Positions 34,158 through 43,230 of a stretch of 64,000 nucleotides of DNA are shown here, in pieces; the stretch's first letter is position 1; each line of letters begins with the position of its first letter. The stretch is from BP-133 sp040756995 (GTDB taxonomy: Bacteria > Actinomycetota > Acidimicrobiia > IMCC26256 > BP-133). The notes under the pieces are model-generated. The model had not been told where the DNA came from. It saw only the letters and a program-made list of their open reading frames with translations, and searched no databases. A program made the position numbers and the translations under genes. The stretch is taken from the NCBI GenBank assembly GCA_040756995.1, contig JBFLYK010000022.1, positions 1 through 64,000 of the forward strand. Reading direction: 5' to 3'.

Positions 34158-34619
34158 ATGGCGAGGCGCAAGCTGGACAAAGGCACGCGGGTGATCGTGG
34201 CCACCGCCGGGGTCGTGGCCGGCCTGGCGGTGGGGATCGTCGCCATCGCCATCATCAACGCCGGGGGCGGAGGAGCGGAGCCGCAGCCCTACCAGCCGTT
34301 TTTCGTCGGGACGGCCGACCGCGTCAGCAAGCAGATCAGAGACGGCGGCCCGGTCTGCTACCCGGATCCGAAACGGGGTGAACGCTCCTTCTGCCTCGAC
34401 CTCGACGGCGACCGGTTCATCGCCGTCCACGTGGTCCCGCCCGGGGGAACGACGGCCTGCCTGGTGCAGTGGGACCGCAAGGACAAGCGCTACGAGGACT
34501 GCCACGACGCGCCCGTCGACCGCAACACCCTGGCCCGCTTCCCGGTCCTGACCCGGGAGATCAGCGACAAGGTCAGCGTGTTCGTCGACGTCCGGGAGAC
34601 GACGCCGCCGCCGGCTTAG
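34158..34619 (+). CDS. Membrane-anchored hypothetical protein with four Cys
   Basis: 153 residues. One helix at about 12-34 anchors it, with a Lys/Arg-rich cytoplasmic start. The outer domain contains Cys in PVCYP, SFCLD, TACLV and EDCHD contexts, probably two disulfides. No family recognised. TAGATT lies 9 nt before the ATG. Its stop overlaps the stop of the convergent small TGA-containing gene. Confidence 0.65.
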   Translation: MARRKLDKGTRVIVATAGVVAGLAVGIVAIAIINAGGGGAEPQPYQPFFVGTADRVSKQIRDGGPVCYPDPKRGERSFCLDLDGDRFIAVHVVPPGGTTACLVQWDRKDKRYEDCHDAPVDRNTLARFPVLTREISDKVSVFVDVRETTPPPA

Positions 34620-34822
34620 CGGTCGTTCTGTAAGCGCCAGGCGAGCGTGTCGAGGACCTCCGCACGGGAGGCGCCGCGGCCCATCGCCTCGATGTAGGTC
34701 TCACCGATGGCGAGCGCCGACCACTGCTCGTCTCAGCCGTATTCGAGCTTGACCCGCCACGACCGGTCGCCGATCTCGAGGCGGGTCCACTCGACCTTGT
34801 GGCACTCCGGTTGGTCGGCCAT
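34616..34822 (-). CDS. Small protein with one in-frame TGA: candidate selenoprotein (or decayed gene)
   Basis: 68 codons from the ATG at 34822 to a TAA at 34616-34618. The only interruption is TGA at codon 30 (34733-34735), between VKLEYG and DEQWSALAIG. Both halves look like real protein: WTRLEIGDRSWRVKLEYG before, and GETYIEAMGRGASRAEVLDTL after. Downstream of the TGA, TCGCC and GGTGA can pair (one G-U) around a 3-nt loop about 20 nt away, a weak SECIS-like stem. It is divergent, 38 bp away, from another gene with an in-frame TGA at a redox-active position. A nonsense mutation remains the alternative. Confidence 0.5.
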
Positions 34823-34860
34823 GCCCGCCAATTGTGGCCGACGGGCGGTACGGTGACCGG

Positions 34861-35430
34861 ATGGTGCGCGGCCGAGGTTCTGTCCTGGGTGCGGTGCTGC
34901 TGCTCGCCGTGGCCTGCGGCGGAGGCGAGGAGGACTCGTCGGGTTCCGCACCGCCCACGACCGCCGCCTCGGCGACGACCGCGCCGCCGGCCGCCACCGC
35001 GACGAGCTCGGCTCGGACCGCCGTCCCCGACGTCGTGGTCCGCGACGTCGCCACCGGCGCGGACGTGAACCTCCGGGCCCTCGGCCTGCCCGAGCGACCG
35101 ACCCTCTACTGGTTCTGGGCGCCGCACTGACGGTTCTGCGCCCGGGAAGCCCCGGGCCTCGAGCGGTTCGCTCGGGATCATGCCGGAGAGGTCAACGTGG
35201 TCGGCCTCGGAACGCAGGACGACTTCAGTCAGGCCCAGGCGTTCGTCGCCCGGCACGGCATCACCTTCCGGATGCTGTGGGACCGGGGGTTCGCGTCCTG
35301 GGACCACTTCGGAATCCAGGGCCAGCCGGCCTCAGTCCTCGTCTCCGCCGACGGCCGGGAACTGAGACGCTGGATCGGCTCCCTCAGCGACGCCCAGCGC
35401 GCCGAGGCGCTGCGCCTCGCCGCGGCCTGA
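34861..35430 (+). CDS. Thioredoxin-like (TlpA-type) lipoprotein with UxxC active site: candidate selenoprotein
   Basis: 189 codons from the ATG at 34861 to TGA at 35428-35430, with one in-frame TGA at codon 90 (35128-35130). The reading W-F-W-A-P-H-(TGA)-R-F-C-A-R-E-A-P aligns with the thioredoxin/TlpA active site WAPWCxxCxxEAP, so TGA replaces the first, nucleophilic Cys and Cys93 is the second. The fold continues normally after it: VNVVGLG, then cis-Pro156 in GQPASVLV. The N-terminus has a lipobox (LAVAC, Cys19) and a Thr/Ala-rich linker. TACGGT ends 6 nt before the ATG. If Sec is inserted this is a complete extracytoplasmic redoxin; if not, it is a truncated pseudogene. Confidence 0.75.
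35131..35157 (+). promoter_or_regulatory. SECIS-like stem-loop directly downstream of the in-frame TGA
   Basis: GCCCGGG (35140-35146) pairs perfectly with CCCGGGC (35151-35157) around the loop AAGC. The loop begins 19 nt after the first base of the UGA, within the usual distance of bacterial SECIS elements. The surrounding sequence is high GC, so such a stem could also occur by chance. Confidence 0.4.
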
Positions 35431-35431
35431 G

Positions 35432-37792
35432 CTAGCCGCCGAGACGCTTGAGGGGCGCCCAGGAGAGCAGCAGGCGTTTCTCCCCGGCGTCGCGGAAGCG
35501 GACGAGCGCTTCGGCCTTGTCGCCCTCGCCTTCGAGGCCGATGATCACGCCTTCGCCGAACTTGTCGTGGGCGACGTCGTCGCCCACCTTGAGCCCGAGC
35601 TTCTCGGCGCCGGCGGCACCGGTCACCGGCCCGCCGCCGGGACCGCGGGGGGCGCCGACCACACCCGTCCCCAGCTGCCGCTCGCGGATGGAACCCCGGC
35701 CCGGCGCCGTCCGCCCGGTCAGCTTGACGAGCTGCTCGGGCACCTCGGCCAGGAACCGGCTGGCCGGGTTGTACTGGGTCGAGCCGAAGAGGTTCCGGCA
35801 CCAGGCGTGGCAGAGGTAGAGCCGCTCCCGGGCCCGGGTGATGCCGACATAACAGAGGCGGCGCTCCTCGTCGAGCTGGTCGGGGTCGCCGAGCGAGCGG
35901 ACGTGGGGGAAGACGTTCTCCTCCATGCCGGTCATGAACACGACCGGGAACTCGAGCCCCTTGGCGGAGTGGAGGGTCATGAGCGTGACGGCGCTCTGCT
36001 CGGGGTCGTACTCGTCCATGTCGGTCACCAGTGAGAGGGCCTCGAGGAACGCCTGGATCCGGGGGATCCCCACCGGCACGACCAGCGGAGCGGGCTCCTC
36101 CCCTTCGTCGCCCCCGGCGTCTCCGGCGCCGGCCTCGTCGTCGGCGCCGAGGGCGGCCGCCACCGAGTTGGCCGCCGCCCCCACGACGTCGCCCCGCTCC
36201 AGCGCCTCGTCGAACTCCCGGGCCACGCCGACGAGCTCCCGGAGGTTCTCGATCCGCCCGGCGGCCTCGATCGACCGCTCGGCCTCCAGCTCGGCCAGGT
36301 AGCCGGTGCGTTCCAGGACGGCCTCGACGGTGGCGGCCACGCCGTGCTCCGACACGTCGGCCAGCTCCTCGAGCACGTCGAGCAGCACCCGGATCCCGCC
36401 CAGGGCCTTGCCGCTCACACCGGCGTCGATCGCCCGGGCCAGGGCGCCGCCGAAGGTCAGGTTCCGCTCGTTGGCGTAGGCCTCGACCTTGGCCACCGAC
36501 GTGTCGCCCACCCCCCGCTTGGGGACGTTGACGATCCGCTTGAGGCTGACCTCGTCGTCGGGGTTGGCCAGCGCCCGCAGATAGGCCAGGACGTCCTTCA
36601 CTTCCTTGCGGTCGTAGAACTTCACGCCGCCCACCACCCGGTAGGGGATGCCGCTGCGGACGAACACCTCCTCCAGCACCCGGCTCTGGGCGTTGGTCCG
36701 GTAGAAGACGGCCAGGTCGCCGTAGCGGTAGGGGCACTCCTCGACGAGCCGGTGGATCTCCCGGGCCAGGTACAGCGCCTCGTCCCGCTCGTCCTCCCCG
36801 AGGTAGCGGCAGATCAGTTCGCCGCCGATCGCATCGGTCCACAGGTGCTTGGGGCGGCGCCCGGCGTTGTTGGCGATGACGGCGTTGGCCGCGTCGAGGA
36901 TCGTCTGCGTGGAGCGGTAGTTCTGCTCCAGCACGATCACCGTGGCGTCGGGGAACGCCTCCTCGAACCGCATGAGGTTGCGGTAGTCGGCGCCCCGGAA
37001 GCGGTAGATGGCCTGGTCGGCGTCGCCCACCACCATGATGTTGCGGTGCTCCTCGGCCAGGGTGCGGACGAGCTCCCACTGGGCGAGGTTCGTGTCCTGG
37101 AACTCGTCGACCAGGATGTGCCGGAACCGGGCCCGCCACTGGGAGGCCACGTCGGGGTGGCGGCGGAACAGGTTCACCGCCGAGGTCAGCAGGTCGTCGA
37201 AGTCGAGGGCCGAGGCGTCGGTGAGGCGCTTCTGGTATTCGGCGTAGACCTCGGCCAGCTTCTTGTCGTAGGGGGTGAGGGCCCGCTCCAGCATCTCGCC
37301 CGGGCCGATCAGCTCGTTCTTGGCCGCCGAGATGGCGGCGTGGACCTGGCGGGGCGGCAGCCGCTTGGGGTCGAGGTTGAGGTCGCGCAGGATGTAGCCG
37401 GTGAGCCGGACGGCGTCGGACTGGTCATAGATCGAAAACGACGACCGCAGCCCCAGATGGGCCGCCTCCCGGCGCAGGATCCGGGCGCAGGCCGAGTGGA
37501 ACGTCGACACCCACATCTTCTGGGCCACCGGCCCGACGAGGTGGCCGACCCGCTCCTTCATCTCGTCGGCCGCCTTGTTGGTGAAGGTGATGGCCAGGAC
37601 GGCGAAGGGCGAGACCTTGAGATCTTTGATGAGGTGGGCCACCCGGTGGGTCAGCACCCGGGTCTTTCCCGACCCCGCTCCGGCCACGACGAGGATCGGC
37701 CCGCCGGGGTGGACGACCGCTTCCCGCTGGACGGGATTCAGCCCATCAAGCAAGGTGCTTGGCTTCTCGAACGGCAGCGGCTCGGCGGTCAT
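35432..37792 (-). CDS. pcrA: ATP-dependent DNA helicase PcrA/UvrD
   Basis: 786 residues, normal for SF1A helicases. Walker A AGAGSGKT, ITFTNKAA (motif Ia), VDEFQDTN (motif II), GDADQAIYRFRGA (motif III), QNYRST (motif IV), VTLMTLHSAKGLEFPVVF (motif V) and VGITRARERLY (motif VI) are all present. The C-terminus ends in a Tudor-like stretch (VGDDVAHDKFGEGVI). An acidic Gly/Glu insert near residue 570 is lineage-specific. It unwinds DNA in excision repair and replication. TACGAT ends 8 nt before the ATG (leaderless pattern). Confidence 0.95.
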   Translation of the reverse strand: MTAEPLPFEKPSTLLDGLNPVQREAVVHPGGPILVVAGAGSGKTRVLTHRVAHLIKDLKVSPFAVLAITFTNKAADEMKERVGHLVGPVAQKMWVSTFHSACARILRREAAHLGLRSSFSIYDQSDAVRLTGYILRDLNLDPKRLPPRQVHAAISAAKNELIGPGEMLERALTPYDKKLAEVYAEYQKRLTDASALDFDDLLTSAVNLFRRHPDVASQWRARFRHILVDEFQDTNLAQWELVRTLAEEHRNIMVVGDADQAIYRFRGADYRNLMRFEEAFPDATVIVLEQNYRSTQTILDAANAVIANNAGRRPKHLWTDAIGGELICRYLGEDERDEALYLAREIHRLVEECPYRYGDLAVFYRTNAQSRVLEEVFVRSGIPYRVVGGVKFYDRKEVKDVLAYLRALANPDDEVSLKRIVNVPKRGVGDTSVAKVEAYANERNLTFGGALARAIDAGVSGKALGGIRVLLDVLEELADVSEHGVAATVEAVLERTGYLAELEAERSIEAAGRIENLRELVGVAREFDEALERGDVVGAAANSVAAALGADDEAGAGDAGGDEGEEPAPLVVPVGIPRIQAFLEALSLVTDMDEYDPEQSAVTLMTLHSAKGLEFPVVFMTGMEENVFPHVRSLGDPDQLDEERRLCYVGITRARERLYLCHAWCRNLFGSTQYNPASRFLAEVPEQLVKLTGRTAPGRGSIRERQLGTGVVGAPRGPGGGPVTGAAGAEKLGLKVGDDVAHDKFGEGVIIGLEGEGDKAEALVRFRDAGEKRLLLSWAPLKRLGG

Positions 37793-37830
37793 CTGCCGCC
37801 ATCGTAAAGGGTCGGTGGGACGGCCGACGG

Positions 37831-38739
37831 CTAGCGCAGCCGTTCGTGGAGGCCGGCGGCGGCGTTGAGGAGACAGAGGGCGGCGACGTCGACGGTGCGG
37901 TCGGCGACGTCACGGGTGGCGTCGACCTCGACGATGTCGATGGCCCGGACCCGGGGGTTGCGGCCGGCCAGGAAGGCGGCGGCCTGCAGCTCGCCGGGCG
38001 AGAGCCCGCCGGGGCGGGCCCCGGGGCAGGCCGGGGCGTAGGCCGAGTCGAGGACGTCGACGTCGAGGTCGACGTAGAGATGATCGACCGACAGGGCCAG
38101 CCGGTCGAAGGCCTCGACGAGGACGTCCTCGATGGTGCCGAAGCGGACCTCGGCGGCGGTGACCACGTCGATGCCGACGTCGTCGCACCAGCGGCGGTAG
38201 GCCACCGAGTTGGAGAACCCGGCGATGCCGACCTGCACCACCTGGTTGCCGGGCAGGCCGGCCTCGATCAGCGCCCGGACCGGCGATCCGTTCCCCGGAC
38301 GGCCCTCGAACGTGCGGACGTCGTGGTGGGCGTCGAGCGTGACGAGGCCCCAGCCCTCGATGCCCTCTCCGGCCATGCCGAGCATGGCGGGATAGGTGAG
38401 GGCGTTGTCGCCCCCGAGGAGGACGGCCATCGCCGCCCCCCGCACGACATCCCGGGCGGCGGAGGCGATCTCCTTGTTGGACGGCTGGGCGTCGAGGTCG
38501 CCGTGGTCGACGGCGGCCAGGTCGCTGACGTCGACGTCCCGCTCCGAGTGGTAGGTCGACAGGAAGGCCAGCCGGCGCCGGATCGCCGCCGGCGTCTGGT
38601 GGGCGCCGGCCGGTTGGGTGATCGACGTCACCGACAGCGGGATGCCGATGACCGCCAGCTCCGGCTCCGTGGGCGCCGCTTCGGTCCCCGGCCGGAGCCA
38701 GTCGGCGGCCGTGGGCCAGAGCGGATCCCGGCGTCTCAC
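37831..38739 (-). CDS. hutG: Formimidoylglutamase/ureohydrolase HutG
   Basis: 302 residues, arginase-fold family. Metal motifs: GGDN (109-112), DAHHD (136-140), DLDVDVLD and VEVDAT. The usual GGDH is GGDN here, so one Mn ligand His is Asn, seen in some divergent ureohydrolases. Position at the end of hutHUI indicates hydrolysis of N-formimidoyl-L-glutamate to glutamate and formamide. The GTG start overlaps the hutI stop (GTGA). Confidence 0.88.
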   Translation of the reverse strand: MRRRDPLWPTAADWLRPGTEAAPTEPELAVIGIPLSVTSITQPAGAHQTPAAIRRRLAFLSTYHSERDVDVSDLAAVDHGDLDAQPSNKEIASAARDVVRGAAMAVLLGGDNALTYPAMLGMAGEGIEGWGLVTLDAHHDVRTFEGRPGNGSPVRALIEAGLPGNQVVQVGIAGFSNSVAYRRWCDDVGIDVVTAAEVRFGTIEDVLVEAFDRLALSVDHLYVDLDVDVLDSAYAPACPGARPGGLSPGELQAAAFLAGRNPRVRAIDIVEVDATRDVADRTVDVAALCLLNAAAGLHERLR

Positions 38740-39929
38740 CCGGTTCCACCTTTGACGATCTCGCCGCCGACGGCGACGGCGGCGATGCGGTCCATCCCCG
38801 GGTGGTAGGCCAGGTCGACGTAGGTCTCCCCGGCCAGCACCACGAGATCGCCGGCGCTGCCGACGGTCAGGCGGCCGAGCTCCGGCCGCCGCAGTGCCGC
38901 CGCCCCGCCGGCGGTCGCGGCCCGCACCGCCTCCTCGGCCGAGAGGCGCAGCTCGGAGCAGGCCAGCGCGATCACGAACGGCATCGACGTCGTGTAGCTC
39001 GTGCCGGGGTTGCAGTCGGTGGCCAGGGCGATGGTCGCGCCCCGGTCGAGCAGCCGGCGGGCGGGCGCGTAGGCCGACCGCAGGCAGAACGACGTCGCCG
39101 GCAGCAGCACGGCCACGACATTGGCGAAGGCCAGCGCCCGGGCGTCGTCCTCGGTGGCGTGGACGAGGTGGTCGGCGCTGGCGCAGCCCAGCTCGGCGGC
39201 CAGCAGCGCACCGCCGGTGTGGGCCAGCTCCTCGGCGTGGATCCGGGGCACGAGGCCGTGGGCCTTGCCCGCCTCGAGGGCCTTGCGGGCCTCGGCGACG
39301 GTGAGGGCGCCGAGGTCACAGAAGGCGTCGCACCCTTCGGCCAGCGGCGCGCAGGCCGGCAGCATCTCCTCCACCAGCAGGTCGAGGTAGCCCGGCTCGG
39401 GCAGCAGGTGGGCGCCGAGGAACGTGGGGTAGATCCGCAGCGGCGTCCGCTCGGCCACGGCGGCGATGACCTCCAGCAGGCGGACCTCGGTCGCGGTGTC
39501 GAGGCCGTAGCCCGACTTGGCCTCCAGGGTCGTGGTCCCCGACGCCAGCGCCGACCGGGCCCGGGCCTCGGTCTCGGCGATCAGCGCCTCGGTGCTCGCC
39601 GCCCGGGTGGCGGCCACCGTGGTCATGATCCCGCCGGTGGAGTACCGCTCGCCCCGCAGCCGCGCCCGGTGCTCGACGGCCCGGTCACCGGCGAAGGCCA
39701 GGTGCGTGTGGGCGTCGACGAACCCCGGCAGCACGCAGCCGCCGCCGGCGTCGAGCTCCTCCATGTCACCGAGCCCGGCGGCCAGGCGCCGTTGCGGCCC
39801 GACCCAGGCCACCTTCCCGCCCTCGATGAGGACGGCGCCGTCCTCGATGACGCCGAGGTCGAACGGCCGCCGCCCTTCGCAGGTCACGACCTGCGACGCG
39901 TTCCGCACGAGGAGCTTCGTCGCACTCAT
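38736..39929 (-). CDS. hutI: Imidazolonepropionase
   Basis: 397 residues, amidohydrolase family. Metal ligands in GFVDAHTHLAFAG, later His residues in YPTFLGAHLLP and IHAEELAHTGG, and Asp in ALATDCNPGTSYT are characteristic of HutI. It opens the ring of 4-imidazolone-5-propionate to give N-formimidoyl-L-glutamate. The ATG overlaps the hutU stop by 4 bp. Confidence 0.96.
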   Translation of the reverse strand: MSATKLLVRNASQVVTCEGRRPFDLGVIEDGAVLIEGGKVAWVGPQRRLAAGLGDMEELDAGGGCVLPGFVDAHTHLAFAGDRAVEHRARLRGERYSTGGIMTTVAATRAASTEALIAETEARARSALASGTTTLEAKSGYGLDTATEVRLLEVIAAVAERTPLRIYPTFLGAHLLPEPGYLDLLVEEMLPACAPLAEGCDAFCDLGALTVAEARKALEAGKAHGLVPRIHAEELAHTGGALLAAELGCASADHLVHATEDDARALAFANVVAVLLPATSFCLRSAYAPARRLLDRGATIALATDCNPGTSYTTSMPFVIALACSELRLSAEEAVRAATAGGAAALRRPELGRLTVGSAGDLVVLAGETYVDLAYHPGMDRIAAVAVGGEIVKGGTG

Positions 39930-41614
39930 CCGCTGCCTTTCGGGGCGTCGGGGAGCATCGGCATCCGCACGCCGCGCTCCCGGGCCACGGCCGCCGCTTC
40001 GGGGTAGCCGGCGTCGGCGTGGCGGACGACGCCGGTGCCGGGGTCGTTGCGCAGCACCAGCGACAGGCGCAGCGCGGCGTCGTCGGTGCCGTCGGCCACC
40101 ACCTGGGCGCCGGCGTGGATGGAGCGGCCCATCCCGACGCCGCCGCCGTGGTGGACGGCCACCCAGGCGGCGCCGCTGGCCACGTTGAGCAGGGCATTGA
40201 GGATCGGCCAGTCGGCGATGGCGTCGGAGCCGTCGGCCATGCCCTCCGTCTCCCGGTAGGGCGAGGCGACCGAGCCGGAGTCGAGGTGGTCCCGGCCGAT
40301 CACGATCGGCGCCGCGACGTCCCCCCGGCGGACGAGCTCGTTGAAGGCCAGTCCGGCGGCGTCCCGCTGGCCGTACCCCAGCCAGCAGATGCGGGCCGGC
40401 AGCCCCTGGAACGGCACCCGCTCCGCCGCCAGGCGCAGCCAGCGCTGCAGCCCGTCGTCGTCGGGGAAGGCCCGCCGGACGGCGGCGTCGGTGGCGGCGA
40501 TGTCGGCCGGGTCGCCCGAGAGGGCCACCCACCGGAACGGGCCCATCCCCTCGCAGAACAACGGTCGCAGGTAGGCCGCCACGAACCCCGGATAGGAGAA
40601 GGCCCGCTGGCGGTCGAGGCCTCCGTCGACCGCGCCGGCCCGCAACGAGTTGCCGTAGTCGAAGACCTCGGCCCCGGCGTCGGCGAACCCGGCCATCGCT
40701 TCGCAGTGGACGGCCATCCCGGCCCGGGCCCGCCGCACGTACTCCACCGGGTCCGAGGACCGCAGTGCCGCCGCCTCGTCGAGCGTGAGCCCGGGCGGGA
40801 TGTAGCCGTGGAGCGGGTCGTGGGCGCTGGTCTGGTCGGTGACGGCGTCGATGCCGGCTCCGGCAGCCAGCAGGGCCGGAAAGGCCTCGGCAGCGTTGGC
40901 CACCACCCCGATGGACACGGCCTGGCCGGCGTCGGCCGCCGCCCGGGCCCGGCGGAGCCCGTCCTCCACCGAGGACGCCTCCTCGTCGAGCCAGCCGGTG
41001 TCGAGTCGTCGCCGCAGCCGGGCCGGGTCGACCTCGATGCACAACGCCACCCCGCCGTTCATGGTGACGGCCAGCGGCTGGGCGCCGCCCATGCCGCCGA
41101 GGCCGGCGGTGAGCACCACCCGCCCGGCCAGCGTGCCGCCGAAGCGCTTCGCCGCCAGGGCAAGGAACGTCTGGTAGGTGCCCTGCACGATGCCCTGGGT
41201 CCCGATGTAGATCCAGGAACCGGCCGTCATCTGGCCGTACATCGTCAGGCCGAGGGCCTCGAGCCGCCAGAACTCCTCCCAGGTGGCCCACTCCGGCACC
41301 AGCAGCGAGTTGGCGATCAGCACCCGGGGGGCGAAGGGGTGGGTCGGGAAGACGGCCACCGGCTTGCCCGACTGCACGAGGAGCGTCTCGTCGGGGGCCA
41401 GGTCGACCAGCGTGGCCTTGATGGCGGCCAGGCTGGCGTGGTCCCGGGCGGCTTTGCCCCGGCCGCCATAGACGACGAGGTGCTCGGGGTCCTCGGCGAC
41501 GTCGGGATGGAGGTTGTTCTCCAGGCACCGCAGGGCCGCCTCGGCCAGCCAGGTGCGGCACCGCAGGGGTGCGCCGAGCGTCGTCAGCCGGGGAGAGGGC
41601 TCTGCCGCACCCAC
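39926..41614 (-). CDS. hutU: Urocanate hydratase
   Basis: 562 residues, normal length. It shows the urocanase NAD-binding region (AGLGGMGGAQPLA), MYGQMTAGSWIYIGTQGI, TDQTSAHDPL and VHHGGGVGMGRSIHAG. It converts urocanate to imidazolonepropionate. Ten bp after hutH and overlapping hutI, so clearly co-transcribed. Confidence 0.97.
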   Translation of the reverse strand: MGAAEPSPRLTTLGAPLRCRTWLAEAALRCLENNLHPDVAEDPEHLVVYGGRGKAARDHASLAAIKATLVDLAPDETLLVQSGKPVAVFPTHPFAPRVLIANSLLVPEWATWEEFWRLEALGLTMYGQMTAGSWIYIGTQGIVQGTYQTFLALAAKRFGGTLAGRVVLTAGLGGMGGAQPLAVTMNGGVALCIEVDPARLRRRLDTGWLDEEASSVEDGLRRARAAADAGQAVSIGVVANAAEAFPALLAAGAGIDAVTDQTSAHDPLHGYIPPGLTLDEAAALRSSDPVEYVRRARAGMAVHCEAMAGFADAGAEVFDYGNSLRAGAVDGGLDRQRAFSYPGFVAAYLRPLFCEGMGPFRWVALSGDPADIAATDAAVRRAFPDDDGLQRWLRLAAERVPFQGLPARICWLGYGQRDAAGLAFNELVRRGDVAAPIVIGRDHLDSGSVASPYRETEGMADGSDAIADWPILNALLNVASGAAWVAVHHGGGVGMGRSIHAGAQVVADGTDDAALRLSLVLRNDPGTGVVRHADAGYPEAAAVARERGVRMPMLPDAPKGSG

Positions 41615-41624
41615 GGCGGCGAGC

Positions 41625-43199
41625 CTACGTCAGGATCCATTCGGGCAGCAGGGCGCCGGACCGGACGAGTCGCTCGGCGGCGGCGAGGTCGGGGGCCAGG
41701 AAACGGTCGGTCGGCAGCGCCGGGACCTCCGCCCGCAGCCGGGCGATGACCGCCTCCGTTTCCGGGGACGGGCGCAGCGCGCCGGACGCCTCCCGGCGCA
41801 GCTCCAGGGCCTGGGCGGCGCAGAGGATCTCGATGGCCAGTGCCCGGCCGGCGTCGTCGATCGAGGTCCGCAGCTTGCGGCAGGCGTTCCAGCCCATCGA
41901 GACGTGGTCCTCCTGGCCGCCGCTGGTCGAGATGGAGTCGACCGACGCCGGAGCGGCGTGGGTCCGCAGCCGGTTGACGGCGGCCGCCGCCGTGTAGTGG
42001 GCCAGCATGAACCCGGAGTTGATGCCCGCCTCGACGGCCAGGAAGGCGGGGAGGCCCTGGGAGCGGGCCGGGTCCATGAGCCGGTCGGTGCGGCGTTCGG
42101 AGATGGCGGCCAGGTCGGCCAGGGCGATGGCGCAGAAGTCGGCGGCGAAAGCGAGCGGCTGGCCGTGGAAGTTGCCGGTGGAGGCGACCTCGCCGACCCC
42201 GCCGGCGGCGCCGGGCAGGACGACCGGGTTGTCGGTCACCGAGGCCAGCTCCCGCTCGGTGACCTGGCGGGCGAAGGAGAACACGTCCCGGCTGGCGCCG
42301 TGGACCTGGGGGGCGCAGCGCAGCGAGTAGGCGTCCTGCACGGCGTGGTCGGACGGGCCGTGGCTGGCCACGATCTCCGAGCCGGCCAGCAGGCGCCGGA
42401 AGTTGGCCGCGCTGCGTTCCTGGCCGGGATGGGGTCGGATCGTGTGGAGCTCCGGGCGGTAGGTGGCGTCGGTGCCGAGCAGGGCCTCGACGGTGATGGC
42501 GCAGGCGACGTCGGCAGTGGCCGCCAGCCGGTCCAGGTCGGCCAGGGCGAGACAGAGGTGGGCCAGCATCCCCTCGGTGCCGTTGAGGAGCGACAGGCCC
42601 TCCTTGGCCTCCAGCACGATGGGCGAGAGGCCGGCGGCGGCCAGGGCGTCGGGGCCGGGGAGCCGGCGGCCGCCGGCGTCGACGACCTCACCGGCCCCGA
42701 CGAGGACCGCGCCCACGTGGGCCAGCGGGGCCAGGTCGCCGGAGGCGCCGAGGCTGCCGAGCTCGGGGACGACCGGGGTCAGACCGGCCGAGAGCAGCGC
42801 CACCAGCCCTTCGACGAGCCGCGGCCGGGTACCGGACAGACCGGCGGCCAGCGTGCGGGCCCGGAGGAGCATCATCGCCCGGACGACCTCCGGCTCGACC
42901 AGGTCCCCCATCCCGGCGGCGTGGCTCAGGACCAGCGACAGCTGGAGCCGGCTCGCCTCGGCCGGCGACACCTTGACCGAGGCCAGCGCCCCGAAGCCGG
43001 TGGTGACGCCGTAGACCGTCGAGCCCTCGGCCACGATCCGCTCCACGACGGCCCGGGCCGGGGCCATCCGTTCGACGGCCTCGGGAGCGACCCTGACGGG
43101 CGCGCCGTGGCGGGCGACCGCCACCACGTCGGCCACGGAGAGCGGCGAACCGTCGAGGACGACGACCCGCCGGTCGGCCACCCCGGGGGGCGACGTCAC
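41625..43199 (-). CDS. hutH: Histidine ammonia-lyase
   Basis: 524 residues from a GTG at 43199. The Ala152-Ser153-Gly154 triad (GSLGASGDLAPLAH) forms the MIO prosthetic group, and Tyr63 is in the conserved VYGVTTGFG loop. It deaminates L-histidine to urocanate, the first step of the pathway whose remaining steps follow directly. It is preceded 31 bp upstream by a small conserved gene in the same direction. Confidence 0.97.
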   Translation of the reverse strand: MTSPPGVADRRVVVLDGSPLSVADVVAVARHGAPVRVAPEAVERMAPARAVVERIVAEGSTVYGVTTGFGALASVKVSPAEASRLQLSLVLSHAAGMGDLVEPEVVRAMMLLRARTLAAGLSGTRPRLVEGLVALLSAGLTPVVPELGSLGASGDLAPLAHVGAVLVGAGEVVDAGGRRLPGPDALAAAGLSPIVLEAKEGLSLLNGTEGMLAHLCLALADLDRLAATADVACAITVEALLGTDATYRPELHTIRPHPGQERSAANFRRLLAGSEIVASHGPSDHAVQDAYSLRCAPQVHGASRDVFSFARQVTERELASVTDNPVVLPGAAGGVGEVASTGNFHGQPLAFAADFCAIALADLAAISERRTDRLMDPARSQGLPAFLAVEAGINSGFMLAHYTAAAAVNRLRTHAAPASVDSISTSGGQEDHVSMGWNACRKLRTSIDDAGRALAIEILCAAQALELRREASGALRPSPETEAVIARLRAEVPALPTDRFLAPDLAAAERLVRSGALLPEWILT

Positions 43200-43230
43200 G
43201 GCCGCCTCCGCGCCGCCGGCTCCCGGCCGA

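Noticed and set aside
35101..35430. Plain pseudogene (nonsense mutation) for the TGA-interrupted redoxin
   Set aside because: Not fully excluded, but no other lesion exists, the TGA is exactly at the active-site Cys, and the neighbour shows the same feature.
34861..35430. TGA read as Trp or Gly by a changed genetic code
   Set aside because: Dozens of genes here end at TGA in the right place, including ATGA and GTGA overlaps, so TGA is a normal stop in this genome.
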